A stretch of DNA of 64,000 nucleotides from Caenispirillum bisanense (GCA_945877815.1 CAMDWJ010000007.1:1-64000), one strand, 5' to 3'; positions 21,183 to 30,113 are shown, numbered from the stretch's first letter. Numbers and translations: made by a program. Notes: generated by a model from the sequence alone, not told the origin.

Positions 21183-21950
21183 TCAACCGGCGTGGGCCAG
21201 CACTTCGATCATCGCCTGCAAGGCGGGACCGGCGTTGTAGCGGATGGTGTGAAGCTTGGGTGCCGCGCCGCGCTCGGCAAAGAAATCGCGCCATCGTTTT
21301 TCGAGCGTCGGCAAGTTCGCCTGATCGGCAAGGAACAATCGGCCCTGGACCACGTCGCTGCGACGCATCGCCGCCTGGGCGAGGACCGAATCAAGATTCT
21401 CGAACAGCCGATCGATCTGCGCGCCGATTTCGGGCGGATAGTCGCCGGTGTTCTTGTCCATCGGCAAAATGCGCGAAGTGAACAGATAATCGCCGATGCG
21501 AACCGCCATCGGAATGGGGTTGGTGTGGGCCACGCCGGCGATCTGCACGACCCGGCGGCGGGCCCCGAGCACGCCGAAATATTCGACGGCCACAAGTTGT
21601 CCGGACGGCAATTGCGCCGGCATGAATTTGTAGGTCGGGCGATCCTCGGCTGCGGGGAATGTCGCGGTCCAGCGTTCGTTCAGCGCCGGCATGGATGCGC
21701 GCACGTCGCTCAGGAAGAAACTGACATGAGCGATATTGTCCAGACTGCCGCCTGCCTGCTCGATGCTGCCGCGCATCGCGACGAAGGCATTGTTCAGCTG
21801 ATCGGCGAGGCCCGAAGGCATCGTTCCACTCGCACCGTCCGCGCCGGCGATCCGCACCGCGTGCACGAGATCGCCGCTGACGAGTCCGACCGGAATGGGA
21901 TCGAGCGACGGGTTGGCGAAAAGCTCGCCGAAGGTCTTGCGTGCGGTCAT
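21183..21950 (-). CDS. Protein of two fused RidA (YjgF) domains
   Basis: 255 residues with two RidA-like halves. The first ends in RPTYKFMPAQLPSGQLVAVE and the second in APKLHTIRYNAGPAL. Segments such as GDLVHAVRIAGADG, SLDNIAHVSFFLSD and VRIGDYLFTSRILP fit the fold. As in the four-domain neighbour, the usual catalytic Arg seems absent. ATG 21950 (MTARKTF) was chosen because it lies one base from the stop of the upstream GlcG/HbpS gene; the open frame continues 117 bp into that gene. The four-domain gene begins 28 bp downstream. The function is not known. Confidence 0.85.
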   Translation of the reverse strand: MTARKTFGELFANPSLDPIPVGLVSGDLVHAVRIAGADGASGTMPSGLADQLNNAFVAMRGSIEQAGGSLDNIAHVSFFLSDVRASMPALNERWTATFPAAEDRPTYKFMPAQLPSGQLVAVEYFGVLGARRRVVQIAGVAHTNPIPMAVRIGDYLFTSRILPMDKNTGDYPPEIGAQIDRLFENLDSVLAQAAMRRSDVVQGRLFLADQANLPTLEKRWRDFFAERGAAPKLHTIRYNAGPALQAMIEVLAHAG

Positions 21951-21951
21951 G

Positions 21952-22407
21952 TCAGTCCCAATCGACGCGATGGCGATAGCCCGGCCCCAAGGCCTGAATC
22001 CCGACCTCGGCGAATTGCCAGTCGTTGAAGGTCTCGTTCCCGCCGGCCACCGCGATGGCGCCGACAACGTCCTGGCCGTGCAAAACGCACAAGCCGCCCG
22101 GCAAGGTGGTCAACATGCTGTCATTCCAATCGCTGGGGCCGCGATGGCCTTGCTCGGCCTGATGATCCCAGAATTTGATCACGCCGTTCGTGTCGCGTTC
22201 GAAAACGGCGGCGGTATAGGCCTTGCGATGGGCCGCCTTGCCGTAGCGCGGATGCATCTTGTTCATGCGCGCGCAGGCGATGATCTCGGACGATTTGTCC
22301 ACCACGCAGACGGCGATGCCGCGATGCCCGATCTCTTTGGCCTTACCCAAGACAGCATCGATCACGCTCTGCGCTTGCTCGAGACTTAGCGATTTGTGCT
22401 CAATCAT
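21952..22407 (-). CDS. GlcG/HbpS-family protein
   Basis: A 151-residue member of the GlcG/HbpS (DUF336) family: LSLEQAQSVIDAVLGKA at the start, IAVCVVDKSSEIIACARM, the AHRKAYTAAVF segment, and C-terminal LPGGLCVL...VVGAIAVAGG. Family members bind haem or cobalamin-like ligands or have unknown roles, and are often encoded beside catabolic enzymes. There is no signal peptide, so it is cytoplasmic. It is the first gene of the operon with the two RidA fusion proteins, which suggests a common small-molecule pathway (inference). Confidence 0.85.
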   Translation of the reverse strand: MIEHKSLSLEQAQSVIDAVLGKAKEIGHRGIAVCVVDKSSEIIACARMNKMHPRYGKAAHRKAYTAAVFERDTNGVIKFWDHQAEQGHRGPSDWNDSMLTTLPGGLCVLHGQDVVGAIAVAGGNETFNDWQFAEVGIQALGPGYRHRVDWD

Positions 22408-22594
22408 TTGCGCGCTCCCCGAACCGCTGCCCGATTTTCCGGCCGATTGAACCCGGCGGGCTGACTTATAACCTGTCGAAGTTTGGCACCTTGCGTCGCG
22501 AGGGTCGAGGGCTCATTGGGCGCACCGCCGCGACGAAACCGAGCCCATCTGCCGGTGCATTGGCGGGGCCGCTTCTCTCCATTAGACTCGTGTC

Positions 22595-23050
22595 ATGGCC
22601 CATCTGTCCTTCTTCTCCCCCGTCGGGGACCTCACAATTATCGAAGAGGACGCAGCGTTGGTCGCTCTCGAATGGGGCCGCGCGCCCGAGGATGCCGGCT
22701 CCAAGCTGCTCATGGAGGCCAAGCGCCAACTCGATGCCTATTTCGCGCGCAAGCTGAAAAAATTCGATCTGCCGCTGCGCATGATCGGCACGGCGTTTCA
22801 GAAGCGCGTATGGGCGCGAATGGTAAAAATCCCCTACGGCGAAACCGTGAGCTACGGCAGGGTGGCGCGCGAGTTGGACTCCGGCCCCCGCGCGGTGGGA
22901 ACGGCCTGCGGGCGCAATCCCATTCCCATTATCGTGCCGTGCCATCGCATTCTGGCATCAAACGGACTTGGCGGATTTTCCGGCGGTACGGGCTTAGAGA
23001 CCAAGCGCGCGCTATTGCGGCTCGAAAAAGCGGACGGGTTTTTACTCTGA
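22595..23050 (+). CDS. ogt: Methylated-DNA-protein-cysteine methyltransferase
   Basis: Repairs O6-alkylguanine by irreversible transfer of the alkyl group to its own Cys. The active site PCHRI lies in IPIIVPCHRILASNGLGGF, preceded by the helix-turn-helix region IPYGETVSYGRVARELDSG. The length of 151 residues matches the short Ogt type without an AdaA part. Start ATG 22595 is the first Met of the domain. It is a stand-alone gene, divergent from the GlcG/HbpS operon, followed by a toxin-antitoxin pair. Confidence 0.95.
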   Translation: MAHLSFFSPVGDLTIIEEDAALVALEWGRAPEDAGSKLLMEAKRQLDAYFARKLKKFDLPLRMIGTAFQKRVWARMVKIPYGETVSYGRVARELDSGPRAVGTACGRNPIPIIVPCHRILASNGLGGFSGGTGLETKRALLRLEKADGFLL

Positions 23051-23134
23051 CTATTCCACCAGAACAGTTTTAAATGCATCAAAAACGCGCTATTTTACAC
23101 CAATAGTATGATTATGGTGCGGAACAAAACGATC

Positions 23135-23389
23135 ATGGGAACCACACGAAAAACCATCACTCTCACGGACCAACAAGATCGTTGGATCAAAACGCAAATC
23201 GAGCGCGGCGGGTTCACGAACGACAGCGAATACATCCGCGACCTGATCCGGCGCGATCAAGAGAGCACCAAGTTTCGCATGCTCAAGGACGCCATACAGG
23301 ACGGCCTGGACAGCGGCACGAGCGATCGCACCGTTCCGCAAATCATGGAAGAGGTCGAAGCACGATTGAAAGCGAATGGCCGCCTATAG
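23135..23389 (+). CDS. ParD-like antitoxin
   Basis: About 84 residues from ATG 23135: MGTTRKTITLTDQQDRWIKT, then FTNDSEYIRDLIRRD, the ribbon-helix-helix pattern of ParD/CopG antitoxins. The C-terminal half, which would wrap the toxin, is acidic and helical (IMEEVEARLKANG). Upstream in-frame starts (23108, 23114) would add up to nine residues and have no better ribosome-binding site. It overlaps the parE start by 14 bp, as is usual for this operon type, and ParD normally represses its own promoter. Confidence 0.9.
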   Translation: MGTTRKTITLTDQQDRWIKTQIERGGFTNDSEYIRDLIRRDQESTKFRMLKDAIQDGLDSGTSDRTVPQIMEEVEARLKANGRL

Positions 23390-23666
23390 TCTTTCAACCA
23401 AAACGGCCGTCGATCTTGACGGTCTTTACGAGTACACAATCGTCACTTTTGGCCTCGATCAAGCGCGCACTTATCCCTCAGGTTTGCACAAGCGGTTCCA
23501 GACTCTTGCCGAACATCGCATTCAAGGCCGCAGTGCCACGGAACTCGCCCCGGGCTTGCGACGAGCCGATTACCGATCACATGTCGTATTCTATATGCCC
23601 AACGATGATAGTGTTTTAATCGTTCGAGTCCTGCATCAGAGCATGGACATGAGACGGCATTTGTAA
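23376..23666 (+). CDS. ParE-like toxin
   Basis: A 96-residue RelE/ParE-superfamily protein: LSTKTAVDLDGLYEYTIVTF at the N-terminus, AEHRIQGRSATELAPGLRRA in the middle, and YRSHVVFYMPND followed by VLIVRVLHQSMDMRRHL at the end. ParE toxins inhibit DNA gyrase. All conserved segments are present, so the toxin looks intact. It is coupled to the antitoxin upstream by a 14-bp overlap. No neighbouring plasmid gene is visible. Confidence 0.9.
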   Translation: MAAYSLSTKTAVDLDGLYEYTIVTFGLDQARTYPSGLHKRFQTLAEHRIQGRSATELAPGLRRADYRSHVVFYMPNDDSVLIVRVLHQSMDMRRHL

Positions 23667-23785
23667 TCAAAGCCAATCGTGTCTCGAAAAGACAAACTGG
23701 TTTTTGTTGTAAAACGATGTCGTTCGTTCCAACAATTCGCCGCCGGAAAATTCAAAAGTATCGATCGAACACAGGGAAGGCCGAC

Positions 23786-24760
23786 ATGACCAAAGCGATC
23801 CGCATCCACAAGAACGGCGGTCCCGAAGTCTTGAGCTGGGAAGATGTCGAGGTCCCGGCACCGGGCGCCGACGATATCCGTCTACGTCACACCGCGATCG
23901 GACTCAATTTCATCGATATCTATCATCGCCAGGGCCTTTATCCGCTCAACCTGCCGATCGTGCTCGGCACCGAAGGGGCCGGCGTGGTCGAAGCGGTTGG
24001 ATCGAACGTGACCGATTTGCGCGTCGGCCAACGCGTCGCCTATGCCGGCGGCCAGATGGGCGCCTATGCGGAAGCACGTACCATCGCCGCCATGGCTGTC
24101 GATCCGATGCCGGACGGTATCGACGACAAGATCGCCGCAGCGATCATGCTCAAGGGCATGACCGCGCATATGCTGCTGTTCAAGGTCCATCCGGTGAAAC
24201 AGGGCGAGAGCGTGCTGGTCCACGCAGCCGCCGGCGGCGTCGGCACGATCCTGGCGCAATGGGCGAAGCATCTAGGCTGCACCGTCATCGGCACGGCCGG
24301 CAGCGCGGCGAAGGTGGCGTATGCGCGCGCGCATGGCTGCGATCATGTGATCGATTACACCAAGGAAAATTTCACCGCGCGCGTGAAGGAAATCACGGGC
24401 GGCAAGGGCGTCTCGGTGGTTTATGACGGCATCGGCAAGGACACCTTCATGGGCTCGCTCGACGCGCTCGAGATGTTTGGCCATATGGTCACCTACGGTA
24501 ATGCGTCCGGCCCGATCGATCCGATCTCGCCTCTGGTGCTGATGCAGAAGGGATCCTTGACGCTGTCGCGCCCGACGCTGATCGGTTATGCCGCCGATCC
24601 GGCGCGACGCCGCATCGCCGCAGCTGCCCTGTTCGAGGTTGTGGCCAAGGGCGCCGTGAAGATCGAGATCGGGCAGACCTATGCGCTCAAGGATGTGGGC
24701 AAGGCGCACGAGGCTCTGGCCGCGCGCAAGACCACCGGCTCGACGGTTCTCATTCCGTGA
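23786..24760 (+). CDS. NADPH:quinone oxidoreductase (zeta-crystallin type)
   Basis: A 324-residue medium-chain dehydrogenase/reductase. The N-terminal part has IRIHKNGGPEVLSWEDVEVP and the quinone-reductase pattern FIDIYHRQGLYPLNLPIVLG; the NADP-binding fold has VLVHAAAGGVGTILAQWAKH. No zinc-ligand Cys cluster is seen, which fits zinc-free quinone oxidoreductases that reduce quinones by one electron. ATG 23786 is preceded by GGGAAGG at 5-6 nt; the frame is open upstream to 23717. It appears to be transcribed alone. Confidence 0.92.
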   Translation: MTKAIRIHKNGGPEVLSWEDVEVPAPGADDIRLRHTAIGLNFIDIYHRQGLYPLNLPIVLGTEGAGVVEAVGSNVTDLRVGQRVAYAGGQMGAYAEARTIAAMAVDPMPDGIDDKIAAAIMLKGMTAHMLLFKVHPVKQGESVLVHAAAGGVGTILAQWAKHLGCTVIGTAGSAAKVAYARAHGCDHVIDYTKENFTARVKEITGGKGVSVVYDGIGKDTFMGSLDALEMFGHMVTYGNASGPIDPISPLVLMQKGSLTLSRPTLIGYAADPARRRIAAAALFEVVAKGAVKIEIGQTYALKDVGKAHEALAARKTTGSTVLIP

Positions 24761-24925
24761 GACGCGCGGCGCTGCTTTGAGCTGTTCAGCCTCCGCCGCC
24801 AGGCCAAACGACTAGGATTCTTTTGCCGACCTGAACTGCCGAGCACGGCAGACGATGCCCATCTATTCCCTAAAAAACTCGCGGATTTTCGGGCTTTCCA
24901 AATCGGCACGGCCTTTGCGTAGAAG

Positions 24926-24950
24926 GAAGGGCAAGTTTGTGGAGCCCTTC
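24926..24950 (+). promoter_or_regulatory. Hairpin directly before an unknown gene
   Basis: GAAGGGC (24926-24932) and GCCCTTC (24944-24950) form a perfect 7-bp stem with an 11-nt loop, ending 2 nt before the ATG at 24953. The only nearby Shine-Dalgarno-like bases (AAGGG, GGAG) fall in or beside the stem, so folding could hide them. Confidence 0.4.
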
Positions 24951-24952
24951 TC

Positions 24953-25519
24953 ATGTCCGCCACCGATACAGGTCTGTCCTTAGACGTCTCGCAGCTCAAG
25001 CTGCTCAAATCCCTCAAGCAAACCAAGCCTGAGGAAAAAGAGGATTCCGCGACCCCAGCGCTCGATATGAAGCGCATGATCGAACAGCTGTTCGAGGCCA
25101 AATATACCAAGCCGGTCGGCGGCGCCGACGCCGATCCGCGCGATCTCGCGGCCGAAATCAAGGTCGACGGGAAACCCGTCGACAAGATCTACAATTCCCG
25201 CCCGGTCGATGCCGTCAATGCGTTCGGTCCTTTGAAGCCCGGGGCCGACGGTGCCAAGCCGGACCCCGCGCAAAACCGCGCCGAGGACATCGCCGAAGCC
25301 GCCGGCGGCAAAATCCCCAAGACATTCGGCGTGACTGCGGCGACCGCTTCCAACCCGACGAATGCTCCAACGCCGCGCCAATTAACCAACGATTGGGACG
25401 CGATCGAACGTGAAAAACAGCAATGGTTCGCGGGGATCAAAAGCCTGCGGACGATCGGCGATCCTTCGATGTTGGTGCGGGCGCAATTGTTCGCGCAACA
25501 GGGCGCCGGCGTCGAGTAG
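24953..25519 (+). CDS. Unknown Ala/Lys/Asp-rich protein
   Basis: 188 residues, no family recognised. It is polar and low in hydrophobic runs, with no signal peptide or membrane segment, and parts look disordered (EEKEDSATPALDMKRMIEQL; ADGAKPDPAQNRAEDIAEA). The C-terminal DWDAIEREKQQWFAGIKSLR could form a helix. G+C-rich codon use and a well-formed start suggest a genuine gene. An inverted repeat sits just before the ATG. It lies alone between the quinone oxidoreductase and rho. Confidence 0.6.
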   Translation: MSATDTGLSLDVSQLKLLKSLKQTKPEEKEDSATPALDMKRMIEQLFEAKYTKPVGGADADPRDLAAEIKVDGKPVDKIYNSRPVDAVNAFGPLKPGADGAKPDPAQNRAEDIAEAAGGKIPKTFGVTAATASNPTNAPTPRQLTNDWDAIEREKQQWFAGIKSLRTIGDPSMLVRAQLFAQQGAGVE

Positions 25520-25616
25520 GGCTCGCGTCACGAGTCCAACGCGTACCAAGTACGACGGCTATCCATCTATTTCGTATCAAGCGCCGCTAAGCTGGATGCC
25601 CGGACCAAGTCCCCGG

Positions 25617-25780
25617 CTGTCCGGTTTAAATCAGCCGTCATTACCGCGCTTGTCGCGGTCATCCGCGAATCCAAGCGCGTAGGCGCGAAAAGACCTCGAA
25701 ATGCGCGGATCGTCGGCCACGCCCTGAATGATCCATTCCCCGATCCGTGGATGGCCGTAACAAGTACGGCCATGACAACT
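25617..25780. repeat. MITE-like repeat, truncated copy
   Basis: Begins with the same left end as the 9.1-kb element (CTGTCCGGTTTAAAT then cAGCCGTCAT) and ends with the palindrome ATGGCCGTAACAAGTACGGCCAT, which is shared with the 38.9-kb copy in orientation. The right terminal motif is missing. It fills the gap between the unknown gene and the rho stop. Confidence 0.7.
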
Positions 25781-25799
25781 ACGGTCGCGGCCTGCGTCT

Positions 25800-27059
25800 T
25801 TAGGTATTCATCGCGTCGAAGAAGTCGCGATTGGTTTTCGCTTCCTTCAATTTCGACACCAGGAATTCCATCGAATCGACGACGCCCATCGGATTGAGGA
25901 TGCGGCGCAGCACCCACATCTTCGACAAGGTCGCCTTGTCGACGAGCAGCTCTTCCTTGCGCGTACCCGAACGCGTGATGTCCATCGACGGCCACATGCG
26001 CTTGTCGGTGAGCTTGCGGTCGAGAATGATTTCCGAGTTACCGGTACCCTTGAATTCCTCGAAGATGACTTCGTCCATGCGCGAGCCGGTATCGATCAGC
26101 GCGGTCGCGATGATGGTGAGCGAGCCGCCTTCCTCGATATTGCGCGCCGCACCGAAGAAACGTTTCGGGCGCTGCAGCGCGTTGGCATCGACGCCGCCGG
26201 TCAGCACCTTGCCGGACGACGGCACCACGGTGTTGTAAGCGCGCGCGAGACGCGTGATCGAATCCAGCAAGATGACGACGTCGCGTTTATGCTCGACCAG
26301 GCGCTTGGCCTTTTCGATCACCATTTCGGCGACCTGTACGTGGCGCACGGCGGGCTCGTCGAAGGTCGAGGAGACGACTTCACCCTTCACCGAGCGCGCC
26401 ATGTCGGTCACTTCTTCCGGGCGCTCGTCGATCAGCAGAACGATCAAGTAGCATTCGGGGTGATTGGCGGCGATGGATTTGGCGATATTTTGCAGCATCA
26501 CCGTTTTGCCGGTGCGCGGGGGTGCGACGATAAGGGCGCGCTGGCCCTTGCCGATCGGGGTGATGAGATCGATGACGCGGCCCGAGGGATCGCTCGACTT
26601 ATCGGTGCTTTCGATTTCCATCTGCAGCTTTTCGTCGGGATAAAGCGGCGTCAGGTTGTCGAAATTGATGCGATGGCGAACGTTGTCGGGCGGCGCGAAA
26701 TTGATTTCCTTGACCTTGAGCAGCGCGAAATAGCGCTCGCCGTCCTTGGGCGAGCGAATCTCGCCTTCGACGGTGTCGCCGGTGCGCAGGCCGAAGCGCC
26801 GCACCTGAGAAGGCGAGACGTAGATATCGTCGGGGCCCGGCAGGTAGTTGGCTTCGGGCGAGCGCAGGAAGCCGAAGCCATCCTGCAGCACTTCGAGGAC
26901 GCCGTCGCCGGAGATCGCGATGTCGCGCTCGGCCAGCAGCTTGAGAATGGCGAACAGCATGTCTTGCTTGCGCAAGCTCGATGCGTTCTCGATTTCCAGT
27001 TCTTCGGCGTATTTGAGGAGGTCGGCGGGGGTCTTCCGCTTGAGATCTTGGAGATTCAT
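25800..27059 (-). CDS. rho: Transcription termination factor Rho
   Basis: A hexameric RNA-dependent ATPase that ends transcription. The N-terminal segment ([20 protein letters not shown]) and RNA-binding CSD ([20 protein letters not shown]) precede the ATPase core with Walker [24 protein letters not shown] and the [11 protein letters not shown] loop. ATG 27059 gives 419 residues and the common alphaproteobacterial N-terminus; a TTG at 27074 would add five residues. It follows hemE-hemH-hemJ in the same direction, separated by a hairpin repeat at 27280-27308. Confidence 0.97.
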   Translation of the reverse strand: MNLQDLKRKTPADLLKYAEELEIENASSLRKQDMLFAILKLLAERDIAISGDGVLEVLQDGFGFLRSPEANYLPGPDDIYVSPSQVRRFGLRTGDTVEGEIRSPKDGERYFALLKVKEINFAPPDNVRHRINFDNLTPLYPDEKLQMEIESTDKSSDPSGRVIDLITPIGKGQRALIVAPPRTGKTVMLQNIAKSIAANHPECYLIVLLIDERPEEVTDMARSVKGEVVSSTFDEPAVRHVQVAEMVIEKAKRLVEHKRDVVILLDSITRLARAYNTVVPSSGKVLTGGVDANALQRPKRFFGAARNIEEGGSLTIIATALIDTGSRMDEVIFEEFKGTGNSEIILDRKLTDKRMWPSMDITRSGTRKEELLVDKATLSKMWVLRRILNPMGVVDSMEFLVSKLKEAKTNRDFFDAMNT

Positions 27060-27279
27060 GTCTGTCAGCTTCAAATTTGTGTCACGGGGGGATAGAAAGG
27101 AGATAAAATATGGTGCCGCGGGGAACGGCAGATGTTCAAACGAGGCGTTAACGCCTGCGGAACGGAGCTATGTAAAGATAAGGTCCGAGGTCTCGATCGA
27201 GATGGGCCAATTGAGACATTGGTACCCGATCCCCTATTTCAAGTCAAATGTCGTTTGCGGGGACGGGGGAAATCCATGG

Positions 27280-27308
27280 CCTCGTCCTTCGACAGACTCA
27301 GGACGAGG
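27280..27308. repeat. Diverged family-1 palindrome before rho
   Basis: CCTCGTCCT and AGGACGAGG form a 9-bp stem around an 11-nt loop containing tcgacagact. It is a variant of the 3.9-kb and 8.2-kb repeats. Lying between the hemJ stop and rho, it could act as a weak transcript end on the minus strand; no T run follows. Confidence 0.65.
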
Positions 27309-27316
27309 GAGGAGAA

Positions 27317-27763
27317 TTAAAACGGCTTCACCACCGCCAGGATGACGATGACGACCATCAGAACGGCCGGAATTTCGTTGGCGATCCTGTAGAATTTAGC
27401 CGAGCGGCGGTTGCGGTCGGCGGCGAAATCCTTGCGCCAGCCGCTGATCATGCCGTGCAGGCCAAATAGCAGGAATACGGCGGTCAGCTTGCCGTGCAGC
27501 CAGCCGGCCTTCAACAGCTCGGGCTCGGCGGCCAGCATCGTCAGGCCGAACACCAAGGTCGCGATCATCGACGGATTGACGATGCCGTGCATCAGACGCC
27601 GTTCCATCACCTTGAAGGTTTCGGACTGCACGCTCCCGGGCGCGGCATCGACATGATAGACGAACAAGCGCGGCAGATAGAGCATGCCGGCCATCCAGGC
27701 GATCACGCTGATGATGTGGCCCGCCTTGATCCACAAAAGCGCGGTTCCCGAGAGTTCAATCAT
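27317..27763 (-). CDS. hemJ: Protoporphyrinogen oxidase HemJ
   Basis: A small polytopic inner-membrane haem-binding enzyme that oxidises protoporphyrinogen IX to protoporphyrin IX, the penultimate step of haem synthesis. At 148 residues it has the family length, four or five hydrophobic segments, and the typical WIKAGHIISVIAWMAGMLYL and FVYHVD signatures with conserved His residues. ATG 27763 overlaps the hemH stop (ATGA), so translation is probably coupled. The longer open frame to 28054 lies antisense-free within hemH and is spurious. Operon order is hemE-hemH-hemJ. Confidence 0.94.
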   Translation of the reverse strand: MIELSGTALLWIKAGHIISVIAWMAGMLYLPRLFVYHVDAAPGSVQSETFKVMERRLMHGIVNPSMIATLVFGLTMLAAEPELLKAGWLHGKLTAVFLLFGLHGMISGWRKDFAADRNRRSAKFYRIANEIPAVLMVVIVILAVVKPF

Positions 27764-28734
27764 GATGCGCTCCTTCGTTCGAGGGCGGTTGCGATCAAGC
27801 GTGCGAGCCCGGCGATGAAAGTGGGATAGGTGCCGAGCGCCGGCACGCGCAGATAGGGCGTCACGCCGAGGACGGCGGCACGATCGCGGTAATCCATATC
27901 CAGCTCCACCAGGGTTTCGGAATGCTCCGACACGAAGGCGATGGGCAACACCACGACACCGAGATGATCGCGCTGGGCTCGTTCCAGTTCGGCATCGATC
28001 GAGGGGGCGAGCCATTTCATCGGCCCGACCTTGCTCTGGTAACACACGACCCAATCTTCGCGCGCCAGTCCTGCCGCCGCCGCGATGGCAGCGGCCGAGC
28101 TTTCGATCTCGCGTTGATAGGGATCGCCCGCCTCGATCACTTTCATCGGCAGGCCATGCGCCGAGAACAACACGCGGATCGGCGCTGGCACCGCTTTAGC
28201 GCGTTCGACCGTCAACAGCTCCGCCTGCGCGGCGATGAAATCTTCCTGGTCGCAATAGCTGCGCACGAGGTAGGTCGGCACGGCGATGCGGACGCGGTCG
28301 GCGGCGGCGGTCCAATCGTCGAACGAGGATTGCGTCGTCGTGGAGGAAAATTGCGGATAAAGCGGCAGCAGTACGATGTCGTCAGGCGCAAAAGCCGCGA
28401 CCTGGGCGGCGGTCTCGTTGGCAAAGGGATGCCAATAGCGCATGGCGACGAAAACACGATATTCGTCCGGTCCGCCGGCGTTTAGTTTCGTTTCCAGCGC
28501 GCTCGCCTGTTCCCGTGTCAATTCGAGCAGGGGCGAGCGCCCGCCGATCTTGGCGTAGATGCCCTGGGCTTTTTCATTGCGCGCCCGCGAAATGATCTGC
28601 GCCAACAGCCAACGGAACGGCTGAGCAAAGGTCAGGATTGCCGCATCGTTGAATAGGTTGAACAGAAAGGGACGCACCGCTTCCGGCGAATCCGGTCCGC
28701 CCAAATTGAACAGCACGACGGCGTGCTTGCTCAT
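27760..28734 (-). CDS. hemH: Ferrochelatase
   Basis: Inserts ferrous iron into protoporphyrin IX, the last step of haem b synthesis. Signatures are VVLFNLGGPDSPEAVRPFL at the start, VLFSAHGLPMKVI with the metal-binding His, and FVSEHSETLVELD with the catalytic His/Glu. 324 residues is normal. It overlaps hemE upstream and hemJ downstream by 4 bp each, so the three haem genes form a tightly coupled operon reading away from the candidate origin. Confidence 0.97.
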   Translation of the reverse strand: MSKHAVVLFNLGGPDSPEAVRPFLFNLFNDAAILTFAQPFRWLLAQIISRARNEKAQGIYAKIGGRSPLLELTREQASALETKLNAGGPDEYRVFVAMRYWHPFANETAAQVAAFAPDDIVLLPLYPQFSSTTTQSSFDDWTAAADRVRIAVPTYLVRSYCDQEDFIAAQAELLTVERAKAVPAPIRVLFSAHGLPMKVIEAGDPYQREIESSAAAIAAAAGLAREDWVVCYQSKVGPMKWLAPSIDAELERAQRDHLGVVVLPIAFVSEHSETLVELDMDYRDRAAVLGVTPYLRVPALGTYPTFIAGLARLIATALERRSAS

Positions 28735-29822
28735 GCGCGGGGTGTGCTTACTTGGCCGCGCACCAGTTCGATCAGGCGTTCGACATGTTCGGGCGGGGTA
28801 TCGGGTAAAATGCCATGGCCGAGATTGAAGACAAAGGGACGCGAGCCGAGATGAGTGAGAATGTCGCGTACGCCGCGCTCCAACGCCGCGCCGCCGGCAA
28901 GCAATGCGAGATTATCGAGATTGCCTTGCAGCACGCAACGTTCCGGAATGGCGCGTGCTGCCCAAGATGTCGAGACCGTCGCATCGATCGACATGGCATC
29001 GATTCCGGTCTCGAAGGCATAGGCAATGTAATTGTTTCCGGCGCCACGCGGAAATCCGATGATCGGAACTTCAGGATGCGCCTCACGCACGCGACGCACG
29101 ATTTCGGCAGTCGGCTCAATCACCCAGCGGCGGAACTGATCGGGCGGCAAGACGCCGGCCCAGGTGTCGAAAATCTGCACCGTTTGAACACCAGCCGAAA
29201 TCTGGCGGCACAGATAGGACGCCGTCGCCTCGACCAGAAGATCCATCAGCCGCGCGAAGCCGCCGAGATCGGTATAGGCCCAGCGCCGGATCTTTTGGAA
29301 ATCGCGACTGCCTCCTCCCTCGACCATATAGGTCGCCACGGTCCAGGGAGCCCCGGCAAAGCCGATCAAGGCAACTTCGGGGGGTAGGGCCGCCCGCAGC
29401 CCAATCACGGTCGAGTAGACCTGATTCAGCTTGGCGTGGAAGGTATCTTCCTCGAAGACCGGCAAAACATCGCCTGGACGCAGAGGATCGAGCTTCGGCC
29501 CCTCGCCGACCTCGAAACTGACTTTGCGACCCAAAGCATCGGGCACCACCAGGATATCGCTGAACATGATCGCCGCATCGAGACCGTAACGGCGGACCGG
29601 CTGCAGACTGGCTTCGATCGCGATATCCGGGGTATAGCAGAATTCGAGAAAATTGGCGGTCTTGGCCCGCAACGCACGATATTCCGGCAAATGGCGGCCA
29701 GCCTGGCGCATCAGCCAGATCGGTGGCGGATTGACGACCTCGCCCCCCAACACCCGCAGAAGCTTCGGATGGGTTTCCGCACCTGCGTTTTCGAATGGCG
29801 TCGTGTCGGACAATTCGGTCAT
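28731..29822 (-). CDS. hemE: Uroporphyrinogen decarboxylase
   Basis: Removes four carboxyl groups from uroporphyrinogen III to give coproporphyrinogen III. The N-terminal PPIWLMRQAGRHLPEYR and the FAGAPWTVATYMVEGGGS segment are family signatures. The 363-residue length is slightly above average owing to a short N-terminal extension. Start ATG 29822. It is the first gene of hemE-hemH-hemJ, and the region ahead of it is the predicted chromosomal origin, so its promoter may be cell-cycle controlled as in Caulobacter (inference). Confidence 0.97.
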   Translation of the reverse strand: MTELSDTTPFENAGAETHPKLLRVLGGEVVNPPPIWLMRQAGRHLPEYRALRAKTANFLEFCYTPDIAIEASLQPVRRYGLDAAIMFSDILVVPDALGRKVSFEVGEGPKLDPLRPGDVLPVFEEDTFHAKLNQVYSTVIGLRAALPPEVALIGFAGAPWTVATYMVEGGGSRDFQKIRRWAYTDLGGFARLMDLLVEATASYLCRQISAGVQTVQIFDTWAGVLPPDQFRRWVIEPTAEIVRRVREAHPEVPIIGFPRGAGNNYIAYAFETGIDAMSIDATVSTSWAARAIPERCVLQGNLDNLALLAGGAALERGVRDILTHLGSRPFVFNLGHGILPDTPPEHVERLIELVRGQVSTPRA

Positions 29823-30113
29823 GGGGAGAGTCCTACAACACTAATAAGAAAATAAAAGAATAAAGGGGTAGTTGTTGTTGGGGTCTGTATGAGTGGGATT
29901 ATTCTTTATCCCGAGCAGAGGGGCTGAAGATGGGCAAGGTTGCATGTTGACTAATCGGGTCTTGAAGGCAGATATCCCCAAAGTTCGCGTATTCCCGCCA
30001 GCCCGACTTGCCCTGTATAAGATCGGGATCGATTTGGTCGCAGAGGGCATCGAATCGGCGAAACCGGCTCCGGCCGGACTTATCCAGATTCTATCCCCTA
30101 GGTATGAACAGAC
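29823..30113. other. Candidate chromosomal origin (oriC) between hemE and ppsR
   Basis: In Caulobacter and Rickettsia the origin lies between hemE and the DUF299/RP001 gene, exactly this neighbourhood. The gap has an A+T-rich run (29841-29864, ctaataagaaaataaaagaa) suited to unwinding. It also has several DnaA-box-like motifs: TTATCCAGA (30080-30088, one mismatch to TTATCCACA), TTATCCCGA near 29907, and related ATCCCC motifs at about 29974 and 30092. Genes on both sides mostly point outward. No perfect DnaA box or TTAA-N7-TTAA CtrA site is seen. Confidence 0.5.

Noticed and set aside
26289..27095. A 268-codon open frame opposite rho
   Set aside because: It is a shadow of rho on the other strand without any recognisable domain.
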